From: Alistipes sp.
GTDB lineage: Bacteria; Bacteroidota; Bacteroidia; Bacteroidales; Rikenellaceae
DNA: 59,078 bases
Assembly (NCBI GenBank): GCA_017465605.1
Contig: JAFTVW010000020.1
Coordinates: forward strand, 1-59,078
Reading direction: 5' to 3'
This document shows, piece by piece, positions 51,498-59,078 of the stretch. The translations under genes and the position numbers were made by a program. How positions within the stretch are numbered: position 1 is the first letter of the stretch; every line of letters begins with the position of its first letter. A model generated the notes under the pieces. It saw only the letters and a program-made list of their open reading frames with translations. It was not told the DNA's origin and ran no database searches.

Positions 51498-51711
51498 TCC
51501 CTCTCCGCAATAAAGGGTGTAAATCAAGTAGTTACGAGATTTACACCCAAAAATCAAGGTTGGGTGTGTTTTTTGATTTTTTAAGATAAATGCTGGCGAA
51601 AAAAGAAGAATGAGTGTCTTTCTCTTTTCGTCAGCATCTTTTTTAAGTGCTGCCCAAGCGAAAATAGGTTTATTCCGTTTTGGGTATATAGCCAATGGAA
51701 TAAACTAAACT
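51498..51711. repeat. Repeat copy 2, with a remnant of the tRNA-Ser 3' end
   Basis: It begins GGTCAAACGCTCCCTCTCCGC, a degenerate echo of the tRNA T-arm and acceptor end (GGTTCGAATCCCTCTCTCTCCGC). It then follows copy 1 closely to the end of the third hairpin. It lacks a segment of about 14 nt present in copy 1 (TTTTTTACACCC region), so the first hairpin has lost its T-tract. The third stem reads TTTATTCC/GGAATAAA where copy 1 has TTTAGTCC/GGACTAAA: both arms changed together, keeping the pairing. The rest of 51367-51816 holds only promoters and operators. Confidence 0.85.
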
Positions 51712-51732
51712 TAAAAAATAATCTCCAAATAT

Positions 51733-51762
51733 TTTGTATATTAAAAATAATCCGTACTTTTG
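51733..51762 (+). promoter_or_regulatory. Promoter of the TetR-efflux operon
   Basis: TTTG at 51733-51736 and TACTTTTG at 51755-51762, spaced 18 nt. The predicted start falls inside the palindrome at 51765-51780. Confidence 0.7.
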
Positions 51763-51764
51763 CA

Positions 51765-51808
51765 TTAACAAGATTGTTAAACCATATTGTTAAATCTCTA
51801 TATTAACA
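51765..51808. promoter_or_regulatory. Probable TetR operators
   Basis: A perfect 16-bp palindrome TTAACAAGATTGTTAA at 51765-51780 covers the expected transcription start. A second inverted pair, TGTTAA (51788-51793) and TTAACA (51803-51808), follows before the ATG at 51817. The shared half-site TTGTTAA and the position suggest that the adjacent TetR protein represses its own operon here. Confidence 0.7.
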
Positions 51809-51816
51809 GAAAAATA

Positions 51817-52440
51817 ATGAGTGAACAAGTAGCACAAAGCAAAGAACAACAGATACTTGAAGCAGCAGAGCGAGAGTTCTTAAAAAAGGGTTATGATGGA
51901 GCAAGAACAATATCAATAGCCAAATCAGCGGGTGTGACACACGCTATGCTACATTACTATTTCCGTACAAAAGAGCAACTCTTTGAACGTATCATCGACA
52001 AAAAGATATCAGAGGCAGTTCCTTTGTGGACACATTTTCTTGGTAATAGCGACCTTCCGTTGGTGGAGCGTATCGAGGAGGCAATATCTGTCCATTTCGA
52101 TTTTGTTACGAACAATCCCGACCTCCCTCGATTTTTGATAAATGAGGTACTTCCACACAAAGAACGACGCGACCTTTATTATTCAAAGGTGGCTAACTTT
52201 CTCCATCTCTTTGATAATCTTCAAAGGGAGGTAAATGAGGCGGCTGCAAGAGGAGAGGTTGAGCAGTTCGATGTATTATTGCTGTTTCAGTCCGTTTTAT
52301 CACTTAATATATTCCCATCTGTAATGAGAAACATGATTGAGAACTTAATGAGCAACAACAGACAATCAATGAAAGAGATTTTCGCTCAGCGCAAGGCTGA
52401 AAATATAGAACTGATTATGCGAAGAATCAAAAAGATATAG
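51817..52440 (+). CDS. TetR/AcrR-family transcriptional regulator
   Basis: 207 aa from ATG 51817. The N-terminal helix-turn-helix reads Ile-Leu-Glu-Ala-Ala-Glu-Arg-Glu-Phe-Leu-Lys-Lys-Gly-Tyr-Asp-Gly-Ala, then Ile-Ala-Lys-Ser-Ala-Gly-Val-Thr-His-Ala-Met-Leu-His-Tyr-Tyr-Phe-Arg-Thr-Lys-Glu. This is a clear TetR DNA-binding domain (residues 10-57). The rest is the helical ligand-binding and dimerisation domain. It is the first gene of an efflux operon whose other genes follow at 5-11 nt gaps or overlap. It most likely represses it until an inducer binds. The inducer is unknown. Confidence 0.9.
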   Translation: MSEQVAQSKEQQILEAAEREFLKKGYDGARTISIAKSAGVTHAMLHYYFRTKEQLFERIIDKKISEAVPLWTHFLGNSDLPLVERIEEAISVHFDFVTNNPDLPRFLINEVLPHKERRDLYYSKVANFLHLFDNLQREVNEAAARGEVEQFDVLLLFQSVLSLNIFPSVMRNMIENLMSNNRQSMKEIFAQRKAENIELIMRRIKKI

Positions 52441-52445
52441 AGATT

Positions 52446-53723
52446 ATGAAACAGACAATTCTTCTGTCAGTTATGATGCTAACGGCACTTGTTGCACAAG
52501 CGCAGACGCTCGAAGAGTGTTGCCGTTTAGCACGAGAACACTATCCCGAGATTAGGCAATACGACCTAATAGCGGAGACCGAACAGTACAACATATCGAA
52601 TGCTGCTCGTGCGTGGATTCCGCAGGTGGTACTCTCAGGACAAGCTACCTATCAATCGGCGACACCTACCTATCCTGAGGCATTCAATCAGATGATTGCC
52701 GCCAATGGATTGGATATGTCGGGTGTTCGCAAAGACCAATACAAGGTAGTTATCGATGTATCACAGAACATTTGGGATGGAGGTCAGTCAAAGGCTAATC
52801 GGGAGATTGCCGAGGCGGAGGCTACCGAGCAGCGTAGCCAGGTAGATGCATCACTCTACGACCTACAATCTCGTATTCAGAATCTCTACTTTGGTATTCT
52901 TCTGCTTGATGAGCACGTAGCACAAACCGAAATACTCATAGAGGTTTTGGATGCAAATTTGAATCGTATGTGCACATATTATAAAAATGGCGTGGCGATG
53001 CAATCTGATGTCGATGCCGTTGAGGCAGAGTTGCTCACTGCTCATCAGGCCCTATCTCAAGTAGAGGCGTCACGAGCAAGTTATCGCCGAATGTTAGAGG
53101 TATTTATCGGGCAGTCCCTTACGGATAAAACACTCACTCGCCCCGCAATGGTAGAGGTTGCAAGTCGCACTTCGGCACACCCTAAACTTGTAATGTTTGA
53201 CGCTCAAACTGACAGACTCGCTGCACAGCGCAAGGCGATAACCGCATCTACAATGCCACGATTCAGTGCATTTGCACAAGGTTATTACGGATACCCTGGG
53301 TTGGATATGTTCAAGAGTATGGTATCCGCAAAGTGGACGCTCAATGCCGTTGTTGGTGTGCGTATGTCGTGGAATATTGGAGCATTCTACACCAAGAAGA
53401 ACAACCTTAACAAATTAGATGTAGCAGAGCGACAGATTTCAGTACAGCGTGATATCTTTCTCTTTAATACCCAAATGCAGTCCACGCAAGATGATGGCGA
53501 AATTGCCCGTCTGCGTAGCGCATTGGAGGATGATAATCGCATTGTAGAGTTACGCCGCTCTGTGCGTATGGCTGCCGAGTCAAGGTTGGAGAATGGTGTC
53601 ATAGATGCCACAGACCTACTGCGAAAGATTGCCGATGAGACAACCGCCACGCTCAATCGTAGCACACACGAGATAGAGTTATTACAAGCCACTTACAGAT
53701 TAAAAACAATATTAAATCAATAA
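52446..53723 (+). CDS. TolC-family outer membrane efflux protein
   Basis: 425 aa with a signal peptide (1-19, Ala-Gln-Ala-Gln). It starts Thr-Leu-Glu-Glu-Cys-Cys-Arg-Leu-Ala-Arg-Glu-His-Tyr-Pro-Glu-Ile, the usual TolC entry helix. Two long helical repeats (about 95-205 and 310-420) are separated by barrel strands. TolC trimers form the outer membrane channel for efflux. It lies between the regulator and the adaptor gene, so all three envelope layers of a pump are encoded together. Its sequence differs from the dead TolC gene at 49960. Confidence 0.85.
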   Translation: MKQTILLSVMMLTALVAQAQTLEECCRLAREHYPEIRQYDLIAETEQYNISNAARAWIPQVVLSGQATYQSATPTYPEAFNQMIAANGLDMSGVRKDQYKVVIDVSQNIWDGGQSKANREIAEAEATEQRSQVDASLYDLQSRIQNLYFGILLLDEHVAQTEILIEVLDANLNRMCTYYKNGVAMQSDVDAVEAELLTAHQALSQVEASRASYRRMLEVFIGQSLTDKTLTRPAMVEVASRTSAHPKLVMFDAQTDRLAAQRKAITASTMPRFSAFAQGYYGYPGLDMFKSMVSAKWTLNAVVGVRMSWNIGAFYTKKNNLNKLDVAERQISVQRDIFLFNTQMQSTQDDGEIARLRSALEDDNRIVELRRSVRMAAESRLENGVIDATDLLRKIADETTATLNRSTHEIELLQATYRLKTILNQ

Positions 53724-53731
53724 AGTCTATT

Positions 53732-54616
53732 ATGAAACGAATTGTAAATATTCTTGCGGCAATAATTGCTGTATCGTGCAGCAATGAGAGTGATTACGAT
53801 GCACAAGGCACATTTGAGGCTACCGAAGTTGTAATATCAGCTGAGGGGACAGGGCGAATACTCAATTTTGATATTGTCGAGGGTGAGGCAATTGAGGCAA
53901 ATAGCAAGGTTGGTGATATTGACAGCCTACAACTGCACCTGCAACGAGAGCAGTTAAAGGCTCAGCAAGTAGCACTTTTAAGTAGTCGCCCCGACAAGGA
54001 GAAGCAAGTGGCATCAATACGCAGTCAGATAGCAAAACAGCGTGCGGAGTTGCAACGTGTCGAGAATATGTTGCGTGATGGTGCAGCCACAACCAAACAG
54101 CGTGATGACATCAAGGCACAGATTGATATTCTAGAAGGTCAGCTATCGGCAACTCTCTCTACAATCGACAATAACACTTCAACTATCAACGAGAATGCCG
54201 CAGCACTCGAAGCTCAGATTGCAGCCCTTGACGACCGCATTACAAAGTGCCGTATCTCGTCGGCAGTAGGCGGAACAGTCTTGGTGAAGTATGCCGAGGA
54301 GGGAGAGTTCACTACTGTGGGTAAACCTCTGATGAAGGTAGCAAACCTCGAAGATATTTATCTACGAGCCTACTTTACATCTGACCAATTGTCGAAAGTT
54401 AATTTGGGCGATGAGGTAACGGTTACTGCCAACTTTGGTGGCGATGAGCGATACGACTACAAGGGTCGTGTAGCGTGGATTTCAGCCGAGAGCGAGTTTA
54501 CACCCAAGAGTATTCAGACCAAAGATTCCAGAGCAAACCTTGTCTATGCCGTTAAGATTGCTGTTAAAAATGATGGTCGCTTAAAAATTGGTCTTGCAGG
54601 AGAGGTTAAGTTGTAA
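53732..54616 (+). CDS. HlyD-type periplasmic adaptor, lipoprotein
   Basis: 294 aa. The lipoprotein signal is Ile-Ala-Val-Ser-Cys16. A biotinyl-lipoyl half-motif (Gly-Arg-Ile-Leu-Asn-Phe-Asp-Ile-Val-Glu-Gly-Glu near 42-52) is followed by a coiled-coil hairpin (about 65-170). The second lipoyl half includes Val-Gly-Gly-Thr-Val-Leu-Val-Lys-Tyr-Ala-Glu-Glu-Gly-Glu near 185, and a beta-barrel domain closes the protein. The adaptor joins the ABC-2 permeases to TolC, as YbhG does in E. coli. It is placed 8 nt after tolC. Confidence 0.85.
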   Translation: MKRIVNILAAIIAVSCSNESDYDAQGTFEATEVVISAEGTGRILNFDIVEGEAIEANSKVGDIDSLQLHLQREQLKAQQVALLSSRPDKEKQVASIRSQIAKQRAELQRVENMLRDGAATTKQRDDIKAQIDILEGQLSATLSTIDNNTSTINENAAALEAQIAALDDRITKCRISSAVGGTVLVKYAEEGEFTTVGKPLMKVANLEDIYLRAYFTSDQLSKVNLGDEVTVTANFGGDERYDYKGRVAWISAESEFTPKSIQTKDSRANLVYAVKIAVKNDGRLKIGLAGEVKL

Positions 54617-54627
54617 AACTGCACACT

Positions 54628-55527
54628 ATGTCAGCCATAAAAGTTGAAAATATATCAAAGAGTTTCGGCAAAGTAAAGGCCCTTGATGGCATCTCTTTCG
54701 AGGTCGAAAGAGGTGAACTGTTTGGTCTTATCGGTCCTGATGGCGCGGGCAAAACTACGCTTTTCCGACTACTGACAACACTGCTTAACCCCGATGAGGG
54801 ACAGGCGGAGGTTGATGGCTTTGATATTGTCAAGGGTTATCAAGCCATTCGTGAGCGTGTGGGATATATGCCTGGGCGATTCTCGTTATATCAAGACCTG
54901 ACAGTCGAGGAGAATCTCGACTTCTTTGCCGCTCTGTTTGGTGTGAAGGTGGAGGACTCCTACGATATTATTGCTCCTATCTATCGCCAAATCGAGCCAT
55001 TCAAAAGGCGTAGAGCAGGAAAACTCTCTGGCGGTATGAAGCAGAAACTCGCCTTGTCGTGTGCCTTAATACATCGTCCAAGCGTGCTCTTCTTGGATGA
55101 GCCGACAACAGGCGTTGATGCTGTATCACGAAGTGAGTTTTGGGATATGCTCGCTGACCTCAAACATAAGGGTATAACAATCCTCGTATCTACACCGTAT
55201 ATGGACGAGGCTTCACGATGTGATAGAGTAGCATTATGTAACGAGGGTCGTATATTGGGTATAGATACTCCAACGGATATTGTTGCAGGCTTTGATTCTC
55301 CACTATACGCAGTGCAAGCGGATAATATGTATCAACTACTTATTTCAGCTCGAAGAGCAAGAGGTGTTGTGGAATGCTACCCATTTGGCGAGGCACACCA
55401 TCTTATAGTTGATGCAGAGTTCGATATTGGGCAATTCAAGGCGGAACTTGCCGATGTGCAGGGTTTGTGCATAAAACCCGCCGAACCTACCATTGAGGAT
55501 ATGTTTATAAAACTGATGAAACAATGA
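54628..55527 (+). CDS. ABC transporter ATP-binding protein (YbhF N-half type)
   Basis: 299 aa. Walker A is Gly-Pro-Asp-Gly-Ala-Gly-Lys-Thr-Thr (with Asp in place of the usual Asn, as in YbhF N-domains). The Q-loop is near Tyr-Met-Pro-Gly-Arg-Phe-Ser-Leu-Tyr. The ABC signature is Leu-Ser-Gly-Gly-Met-Lys-Gln-Lys. Walker B is Val-Leu-Phe-Leu-Asp-Glu-Pro-Thr-Thr-Gly-Val-Asp. The C-terminal 80 residues are an accessory domain. It corresponds to the first half of the fused E. coli YbhF ATPase. It overlaps the next ATPase gene by 4 nt (ATGA). Confidence 0.9.
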   Translation: MSAIKVENISKSFGKVKALDGISFEVERGELFGLIGPDGAGKTTLFRLLTTLLNPDEGQAEVDGFDIVKGYQAIRERVGYMPGRFSLYQDLTVEENLDFFAALFGVKVEDSYDIIAPIYRQIEPFKRRRAGKLSGGMKQKLALSCALIHRPSVLFLDEPTTGVDAVSRSEFWDMLADLKHKGITILVSTPYMDEASRCDRVALCNEGRILGIDTPTDIVAGFDSPLYAVQADNMYQLLISARRARGVVECYPFGEAHHLIVDAEFDIGQFKAELADVQGLCIKPAEPTIEDMFIKLMKQ

Positions 55528-56264
55528 ACGACTACATAATATCTGTCAGAGAACTAACAAAATGCTTTGGCGACTTTACCTCTGTCAATCGCATCTCGTT
55601 TGATGTTCAACGAGGTGAGATTTTCGGTTTCTTGGGTGCTAATGGTGCAGGTAAGACTACGGCTATGCGTATGCTCTGCGGATTAAGTTACCCAACTTCG
55701 GGTAGTGGTACGGTGGCTGGCTGGGATGTGATGCGCGAGGGTGAGCAGATAAAACGCCATATCGGCTATATGAGTCAGAAGTTTTCGTTATATAACGACT
55801 TGACTGTTTGGGAGAATATAAGGCTCTTTGCTGGTATCTATGGTCTGTCAAAAGCCGAAACCGAGCGTCGTGCTACCGAGGTACTCGAAAGGCTCAATTT
55901 CTCATCGGAGCGTAACACCCTCGTTGGTTCGTTGCCACTCGGCTGGAAACAAAAATTATCGTTTGCCATAGCGACCATTCATCGTCCCGAGGTGGTCTTT
56001 TTGGATGAGCCTACGGGTGGCGTAGACCCAATTACACGCCGTCAATTTTGGGAGATGATTTACGAGGCTGCCGATGGAGGTACGACTATATTTGTTACCA
56101 CACACTATATGGATGAAGCGGAGTATTGCACGCGAGTATCTATTATGGTTGATGGCGAGGTGCGTGCACTTGACACCCCTGCACGCCTTAAAAAACAATA
56201 TGCCACAGAGTCGATGGATGAGGTCTTCCGCATCTTGGCTCGTGGTGCAAAGCGAGGAGAGTAG
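55524..56264 (+). CDS. ABC transporter ATP-binding protein (YbhF C-half type)
   Basis: 246 aa. Walker A is Gly-Ala-Asn-Gly-Ala-Gly-Lys-Thr-Thr; Walker B is Val-Val-Phe-Leu-Asp-Glu-Pro-Thr-Gly-Gly-Val-Asp-Pro. The usual Leu-Ser-Gly-Gly-Gln signature is replaced by Leu-Pro-Leu-Gly-Trp-Lys-Gln-Lys, a known feature of the second YbhF half. A heterodimer with the preceding ATPase would therefore have one canonical and one degenerate site. It is separated from the first permease by 6 nt. Confidence 0.9.
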   Translation: MNDYIISVRELTKCFGDFTSVNRISFDVQRGEIFGFLGANGAGKTTAMRMLCGLSYPTSGSGTVAGWDVMREGEQIKRHIGYMSQKFSLYNDLTVWENIRLFAGIYGLSKAETERRATEVLERLNFSSERNTLVGSLPLGWKQKLSFAIATIHRPEVVFLDEPTGGVDPITRRQFWEMIYEAADGGTTIFVTTHYMDEAEYCTRVSIMVDGEVRALDTPARLKKQYATESMDEVFRILARGAKRGE

Positions 56265-56270
56265 GCTGAT

Positions 56271-57365
56271 ATGAGAGGAAATTTTCTATCGTTTGTAAAG
56301 AAAGAGTCGTTGCACATCCTGCGAGATGTGCGCACGATGATGATTGTGCTACTTATTCCCGTAGTGCTGATGATACTCTTTGGTTTTGCCATATCTACAG
56401 AGGTGAATAACCTCAATGTGGCAATAGTTGCACCTAATCGCACAGAGGGTGTGCGTCAGGTGGTAGATAGGCTTGCAAATAACCCCTATTTTACGGTTGT
56501 CGGCTACGATAGCAGTATCGATATAGATGCAGCGTTGCGTAGTGGCAAGGCTGATGCTGTTGTGGTCTTTGATGAGGATTTTGAACATCTGATAACACAG
56601 CGTGCGGAGGGCATAGATACCCACCCAGCAATACAGTTTATATTCGATGCCTCAAATACAAATATAGCACAAACGGGTACGGCATATCTGCAAAATGTGG
56701 TGTCGGCAGACCATTTGCAACAGGAGCTGCTAAATCTGCATCTGCTCTACAACCCGCAGATGAAGTCGGCATACAACTTTGTACCTGGTATTATGGGACT
56801 TATCTTTATCCTGATATGTGCGATGATGACCTCCGTATCAATCGTGCGAGAGAAGGAGATGGGAACGATGGAGGTGCTACTTGTATCACCCGTTCGACCT
56901 ATCAAGATTATCCTTGCCAAGATGATTCCCTACTTTGTAATTTCGTGCATAAACCTTGCGACCATACTACTTATTGCCCGCTATCTGCTCGATGTGCCGA
57001 TGAGTAATGGCGTGTGGAGTATTGTAATAATATCTGTCATTTATCTATTGCTTTCGTTGGCGTTGGGATTGTTGATATCGACTATTGCATCGTCGCAAGT
57101 GGTGGCGTTGCTTATCTCAGCAATGGTTATGCTCTTGCCTATGGTAATGCTATCGGGTATGGTTTTTCCTATTGAGAATCTTCCCACGGTATTAAAGCCA
57201 TTGCCTTATATAGTGCCTGCACGATGGTATACCGAAGCAAACCGTAAGTTGATGATTATGGGACTTCCACTATCGGCGGTAATGAAAGAAGTGGCAATAC
57301 TTATCTTTATGACCTTTGTACTTATGGGTGTATCACTTAAAAAGTTCAAGGATAAACTTGAATAG
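56271..57365 (+). CDS. ABC-2 type permease (YbhS type)
   Basis: 364 aa. One N-terminal helix (about 22-44) is followed by a periplasmic domain of about 130 residues, then five helices (from about 170 to 360). The motif Arg-Glu-Lys-Glu-Met-Gly-Thr-Met-Glu-Val-Leu-Leu-Val-Ser-Pro-Val near 196-211 is the ABC-2 coupling segment. Met-Leu-Ser-Gly-Met-Val-Phe-Pro-Ile-Glu-Asn near 285 is also typical. It pairs with the next permease to form a heterodimeric exporter. The cargo is unknown; YbhFSR relatives export drugs and cations. Confidence 0.9.
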   Translation: MRGNFLSFVKKESLHILRDVRTMMIVLLIPVVLMILFGFAISTEVNNLNVAIVAPNRTEGVRQVVDRLANNPYFTVVGYDSSIDIDAALRSGKADAVVVFDEDFEHLITQRAEGIDTHPAIQFIFDASNTNIAQTGTAYLQNVVSADHLQQELLNLHLLYNPQMKSAYNFVPGIMGLIFILICAMMTSVSIVREKEMGTMEVLLVSPVRPIKIILAKMIPYFVISCINLATILLIARYLLDVPMSNGVWSIVIISVIYLLLSLALGLLISTIASSQVVALLISAMVMLLPMVMLSGMVFPIENLPTVLKPLPYIVPARWYTEANRKLMIMGLPLSAVMKEVAILIFMTFVLMGVSLKKFKDKLE

Positions 57366-57368
57366 CCT

Positions 57369-58472
57369 ATGCGACAACTATTTATATTGATACAGAAGGA
57401 GTTTACGCAGATATTCCGTAATCCATTTCTACCCAAACTATTTATCATCTTCCCCGTGATGATAATGTTGGTTATGCCGTGGGTAACGACAATGGATGTC
57501 CGTAATGTGGGTGTGGCAATTATCGACGAGGATGGCTCTACACTCTCTCGCCGCATATCAAGCGATGTGCGTGCTGCCGAATATTTTACTGTTAATGATG
57601 AGGCGACAACGCTCGACAAGGCACATAGTCTATTGGAGGATTGCGAAGTGGATATTATCCTGCAAATACCCAAAAACTTTGAGCGAAATATTACAAGCGT
57701 TGAACCAGAGAAATTGGATATATCTGCCAATGCTGTGAATGCCACAAAAGGGTCGCTTGGTAGCCAATATCTTGTGCAAACTATAGGCTCAACACTATCA
57801 AAATATATGAGTGAACAGGGCGTGCAACAAGCCTCCGACCTTATTGCGGTGCAGAATCGCTATAATCCAACACTGAACTATCGCCATTTGATGATTCCTG
57901 CGCTGATGATTATGCTTCTGATTCTTATCTGTGGTTTTATGTCGGCAATAAACATCGTAACCGAGAAGGAGAATGGTACCATCGAGCAGATAAATGTTAC
58001 GCCCGTAGGTAAATTCACCTTTGTTCTCGCCAAACTTATTCCCTTTTGGATAATAGGTCTCTTTGTTGTCACTGTAGCGATGTTTGTGGCGTTGGTAGTC
58101 TATGGCCTTACTCCTCTCGGCTCACTTTGGAATATCTACTTGGCAACGATTCTCTTTATCCTCGGGTTCTCTGGATTTGGTGTTGCAGTAGCTAACCTAT
58201 CGGATAATATCCAACAGACAATGTTTGTGATGTTCTTCTTTGTTATAATCTTTATGTATTTGAGTGGCCTGCTTACACCGATTAGTTCTATGCCCGAGTG
58301 GGCACAGAAATTCACCGTAATTTTGCCCCCACGCTACTATATCGAAATTATGCGCTCGGTCTATTTGAAAGGTACTACATTTTTGGAGATATGGCATAAC
58401 TTTGCCGCCCTCGGAGTCTTTGTTATCATTTTCAATCTTCTCGCTACCATAACATATAAGAAACAAGTATAA
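57369..58472 (+). CDS. ABC-2 type permease (YbhR type)
   Basis: 367 aa with the same layout as its neighbour: N-terminal helix (about 20-40), extracytoplasmic domain, then five helices. The coupling motif is Thr-Glu-Lys-Glu-Asn-Gly-Thr-Ile-Glu-Gln-Ile-Asn-Val-Thr-Pro-Val near 198-213, and Leu-Ser-Gly-Leu-Leu-Thr-Pro-Ile-Ser-Ser-Met is near 298. Last gene of the efflux operon, ending in a terminator. Its start is 3 nt after the first permease's stop. Confidence 0.9.
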   Translation: MRQLFILIQKEFTQIFRNPFLPKLFIIFPVMIMLVMPWVTTMDVRNVGVAIIDEDGSTLSRRISSDVRAAEYFTVNDEATTLDKAHSLLEDCEVDIILQIPKNFERNITSVEPEKLDISANAVNATKGSLGSQYLVQTIGSTLSKYMSEQGVQQASDLIAVQNRYNPTLNYRHLMIPALMIMLLILICGFMSAINIVTEKENGTIEQINVTPVGKFTFVLAKLIPFWIIGLFVVTVAMFVALVVYGLTPLGSLWNIYLATILFILGFSGFGVAVANLSDNIQQTMFVMFFFVIIFMYLSGLLTPISSMPEWAQKFTVILPPRYYIEIMRSVYLKGTTFLEIWHNFAALGVFVIIFNLLATITYKKQV

Positions 58473-58475
58473 AAC

Positions 58476-58515
58476 AATAATGGGACCTCAATTCAAGTGG
58501 TCGCCATTATTATTT
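58476..58515. terminator. Terminator at the end of the efflux operon
   Basis: AATAATGG (58476-58483) pairs with CCATTATT (58504-58511), with an inner GACC/GGTC extension. It is followed on the plus strand by ATTTAG. It also lies just beyond the stop of the minus-strand mobilization pseudogene and may serve both. Confidence 0.65.
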
Positions 58516-59078
58516 AGAGTTTCATTCCTCTGTTTTTCTTTGGCTGAATAGGCTGACGGAATGATTGTCGGAGTTTATCGTATTGCTCACTAAACCATTG
58601 GCTGATAGGTATTCGATTTGCGGTTAAGGTAAGTCGTCTGTCGTTATCTCGCAGAATCTGTAAAGGGGTATTATCCGTAGCAAACCATCTGTTATGCTCC
58701 GAGGAAAATAGTCGCCCCGTAAAGTTCAGAACCCTACCCTTAATCAACTCGGCAAATTCCATAGCCGAAAGACCGATTTGCTTGGCAAGGCGTTCCAATC
58801 GTAGAAGATTAGCAAAATCGGGATACTAACGATGGGCAGTATTGATTATCGAATTAAGGATGTTGGTCTCCTCCTTATGTTCGGCCTCCTTTGCTTCAAG
58901 AGCCTTGCGATGCTCGTTATCCTTATTCATCATTGCCCTGCTATGTTCTACCTCCATTTGCTTGATATTGGTTTGCAGTTGCTCGATTGTTTCATCTCGG
59001 ATAGCTATCTCGTCCCGTAAATCCTCGTTCTTGCGTTCTAACGATTTCATCTTACCGCTACCGAAAAGAGAACTGACA
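58514..59078 (-). pseudogene. Mobilization-type protein, C-terminal part, broken by a stop codon and by the window edge
   Basis: The minus-strand frame enters from the right edge open (Phe-Gly-Ser-Gly-Lys-Met-Lys-Ser-Leu-Glu). It runs through a coiled coil rich in Glu and Lys, and meets TAG at 58826-58828. The same frame continues directly with Tyr-Pro-Asp-Phe-Ala-Asn-Leu-Leu-Arg-Leu-Glu, then Phe-Thr-Gly-Arg-Leu-Phe-Ser-Ser-Glu-His-Asn-Arg, to the stop at 58514. The layout (FGSGK motif, coiled coil, Arg-Trp-Tyr-Pro expected at the junction, then the small C-terminal domain) fits relaxase/mobilization proteins of Bacteroidetes mobile elements. A single TGG to TAG change would explain the stop. 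The N-terminal catalytic part lies outside the window, so this call is moderate. Confidence 0.6.

Noticed and set aside
1-59078. CRISPR array
   Set aside because: No regularly spaced direct repeats with unique spacers were seen anywhere; the repeats present are palindromic or tandem.

Overview
The window is a chromosomal segment of a Bacteroidales bacterium. Several signs agree: start codons are not preceded by Shine-Dalgarno boxes, promoters follow the Bacteroidetes pattern (TTTG, about 20 nt, TAnnTTTG), and the gene families are typical (Bat aerotolerance operon, S46 dipeptidyl-peptidase, GH123/GH20 glycosidases, PiT-PhoU phosphate transporter, meso-DAP dehydrogenase). A Rikenellaceae/Alistipes-like host is a guess. 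The sequence does not fix the genus.

Layout. 1-870: non-coding, with palindromic dispersed repeats. 873-7031 (+): FadL-type outer membrane protein, DUF486 membrane protein, SAM methyltransferase, HAD phosphatase, ComEC. 7033-17021 (-): hslR below a division and cell-wall run rsmH-ftsL-ftsI-murE-mraY-murD-ftsW. This run lacks mraZ at its head and murG-murC-ftsQ-ftsA-ftsZ at its tail. 17406-26861 (+): a phage-derived structural cassette under one promoter with a long structured leader. It encodes two tail/hub-like proteins, a ClpP-fold protease with a scaffold-like tail, a major capsid protein, a connector-like protein, a portal, a DUF6712 protein, a holin and a P5-like lytic protein. It has no terminase, tape measure, tail tube, integrase or replication gene. 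This is the best candidate for an undescribed system: a domesticated capsid operon without a recognisable DNA-packaging motor.

27014-42352: PiT phosphate transporter; two tandem GH123-like lipoproteins; a short FNT channel; a DPP7-type S46 peptidase; a large GH123-like/DUF6067 lipoprotein; a GH20 hexosaminidase; and meso-DAP dehydrogenase. The glycosidases and the dipeptidase would suit growth on host amino-sugar glycans and glycoprotein peptides. The DAP dehydrogenase feeds the meso-DAP used by MurE. 42447-48373 (-): MoxR, DUF58, a membrane protein, BatC-like, BatA and BatB. Then come a candidate structured RNA (about 48700-48880) and HU.

49390-59078 looks like an island at a tRNA-Ser(UGA). 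The 3' end of the tRNA and about 200 bp of downstream hairpin-rich sequence recur about 2 kb further on. Between the copies lie a wrecked TolC gene and a metallophosphoesterase. After the second copy comes a TetR-controlled efflux operon (TolC, HlyD-type adaptor, two ABC ATPases, two ABC-2 permeases). At the right edge is the C-terminus of a mobilization-type protein broken by an in-frame TAG. All product calls rest on motifs read by eye; no database search was possible.
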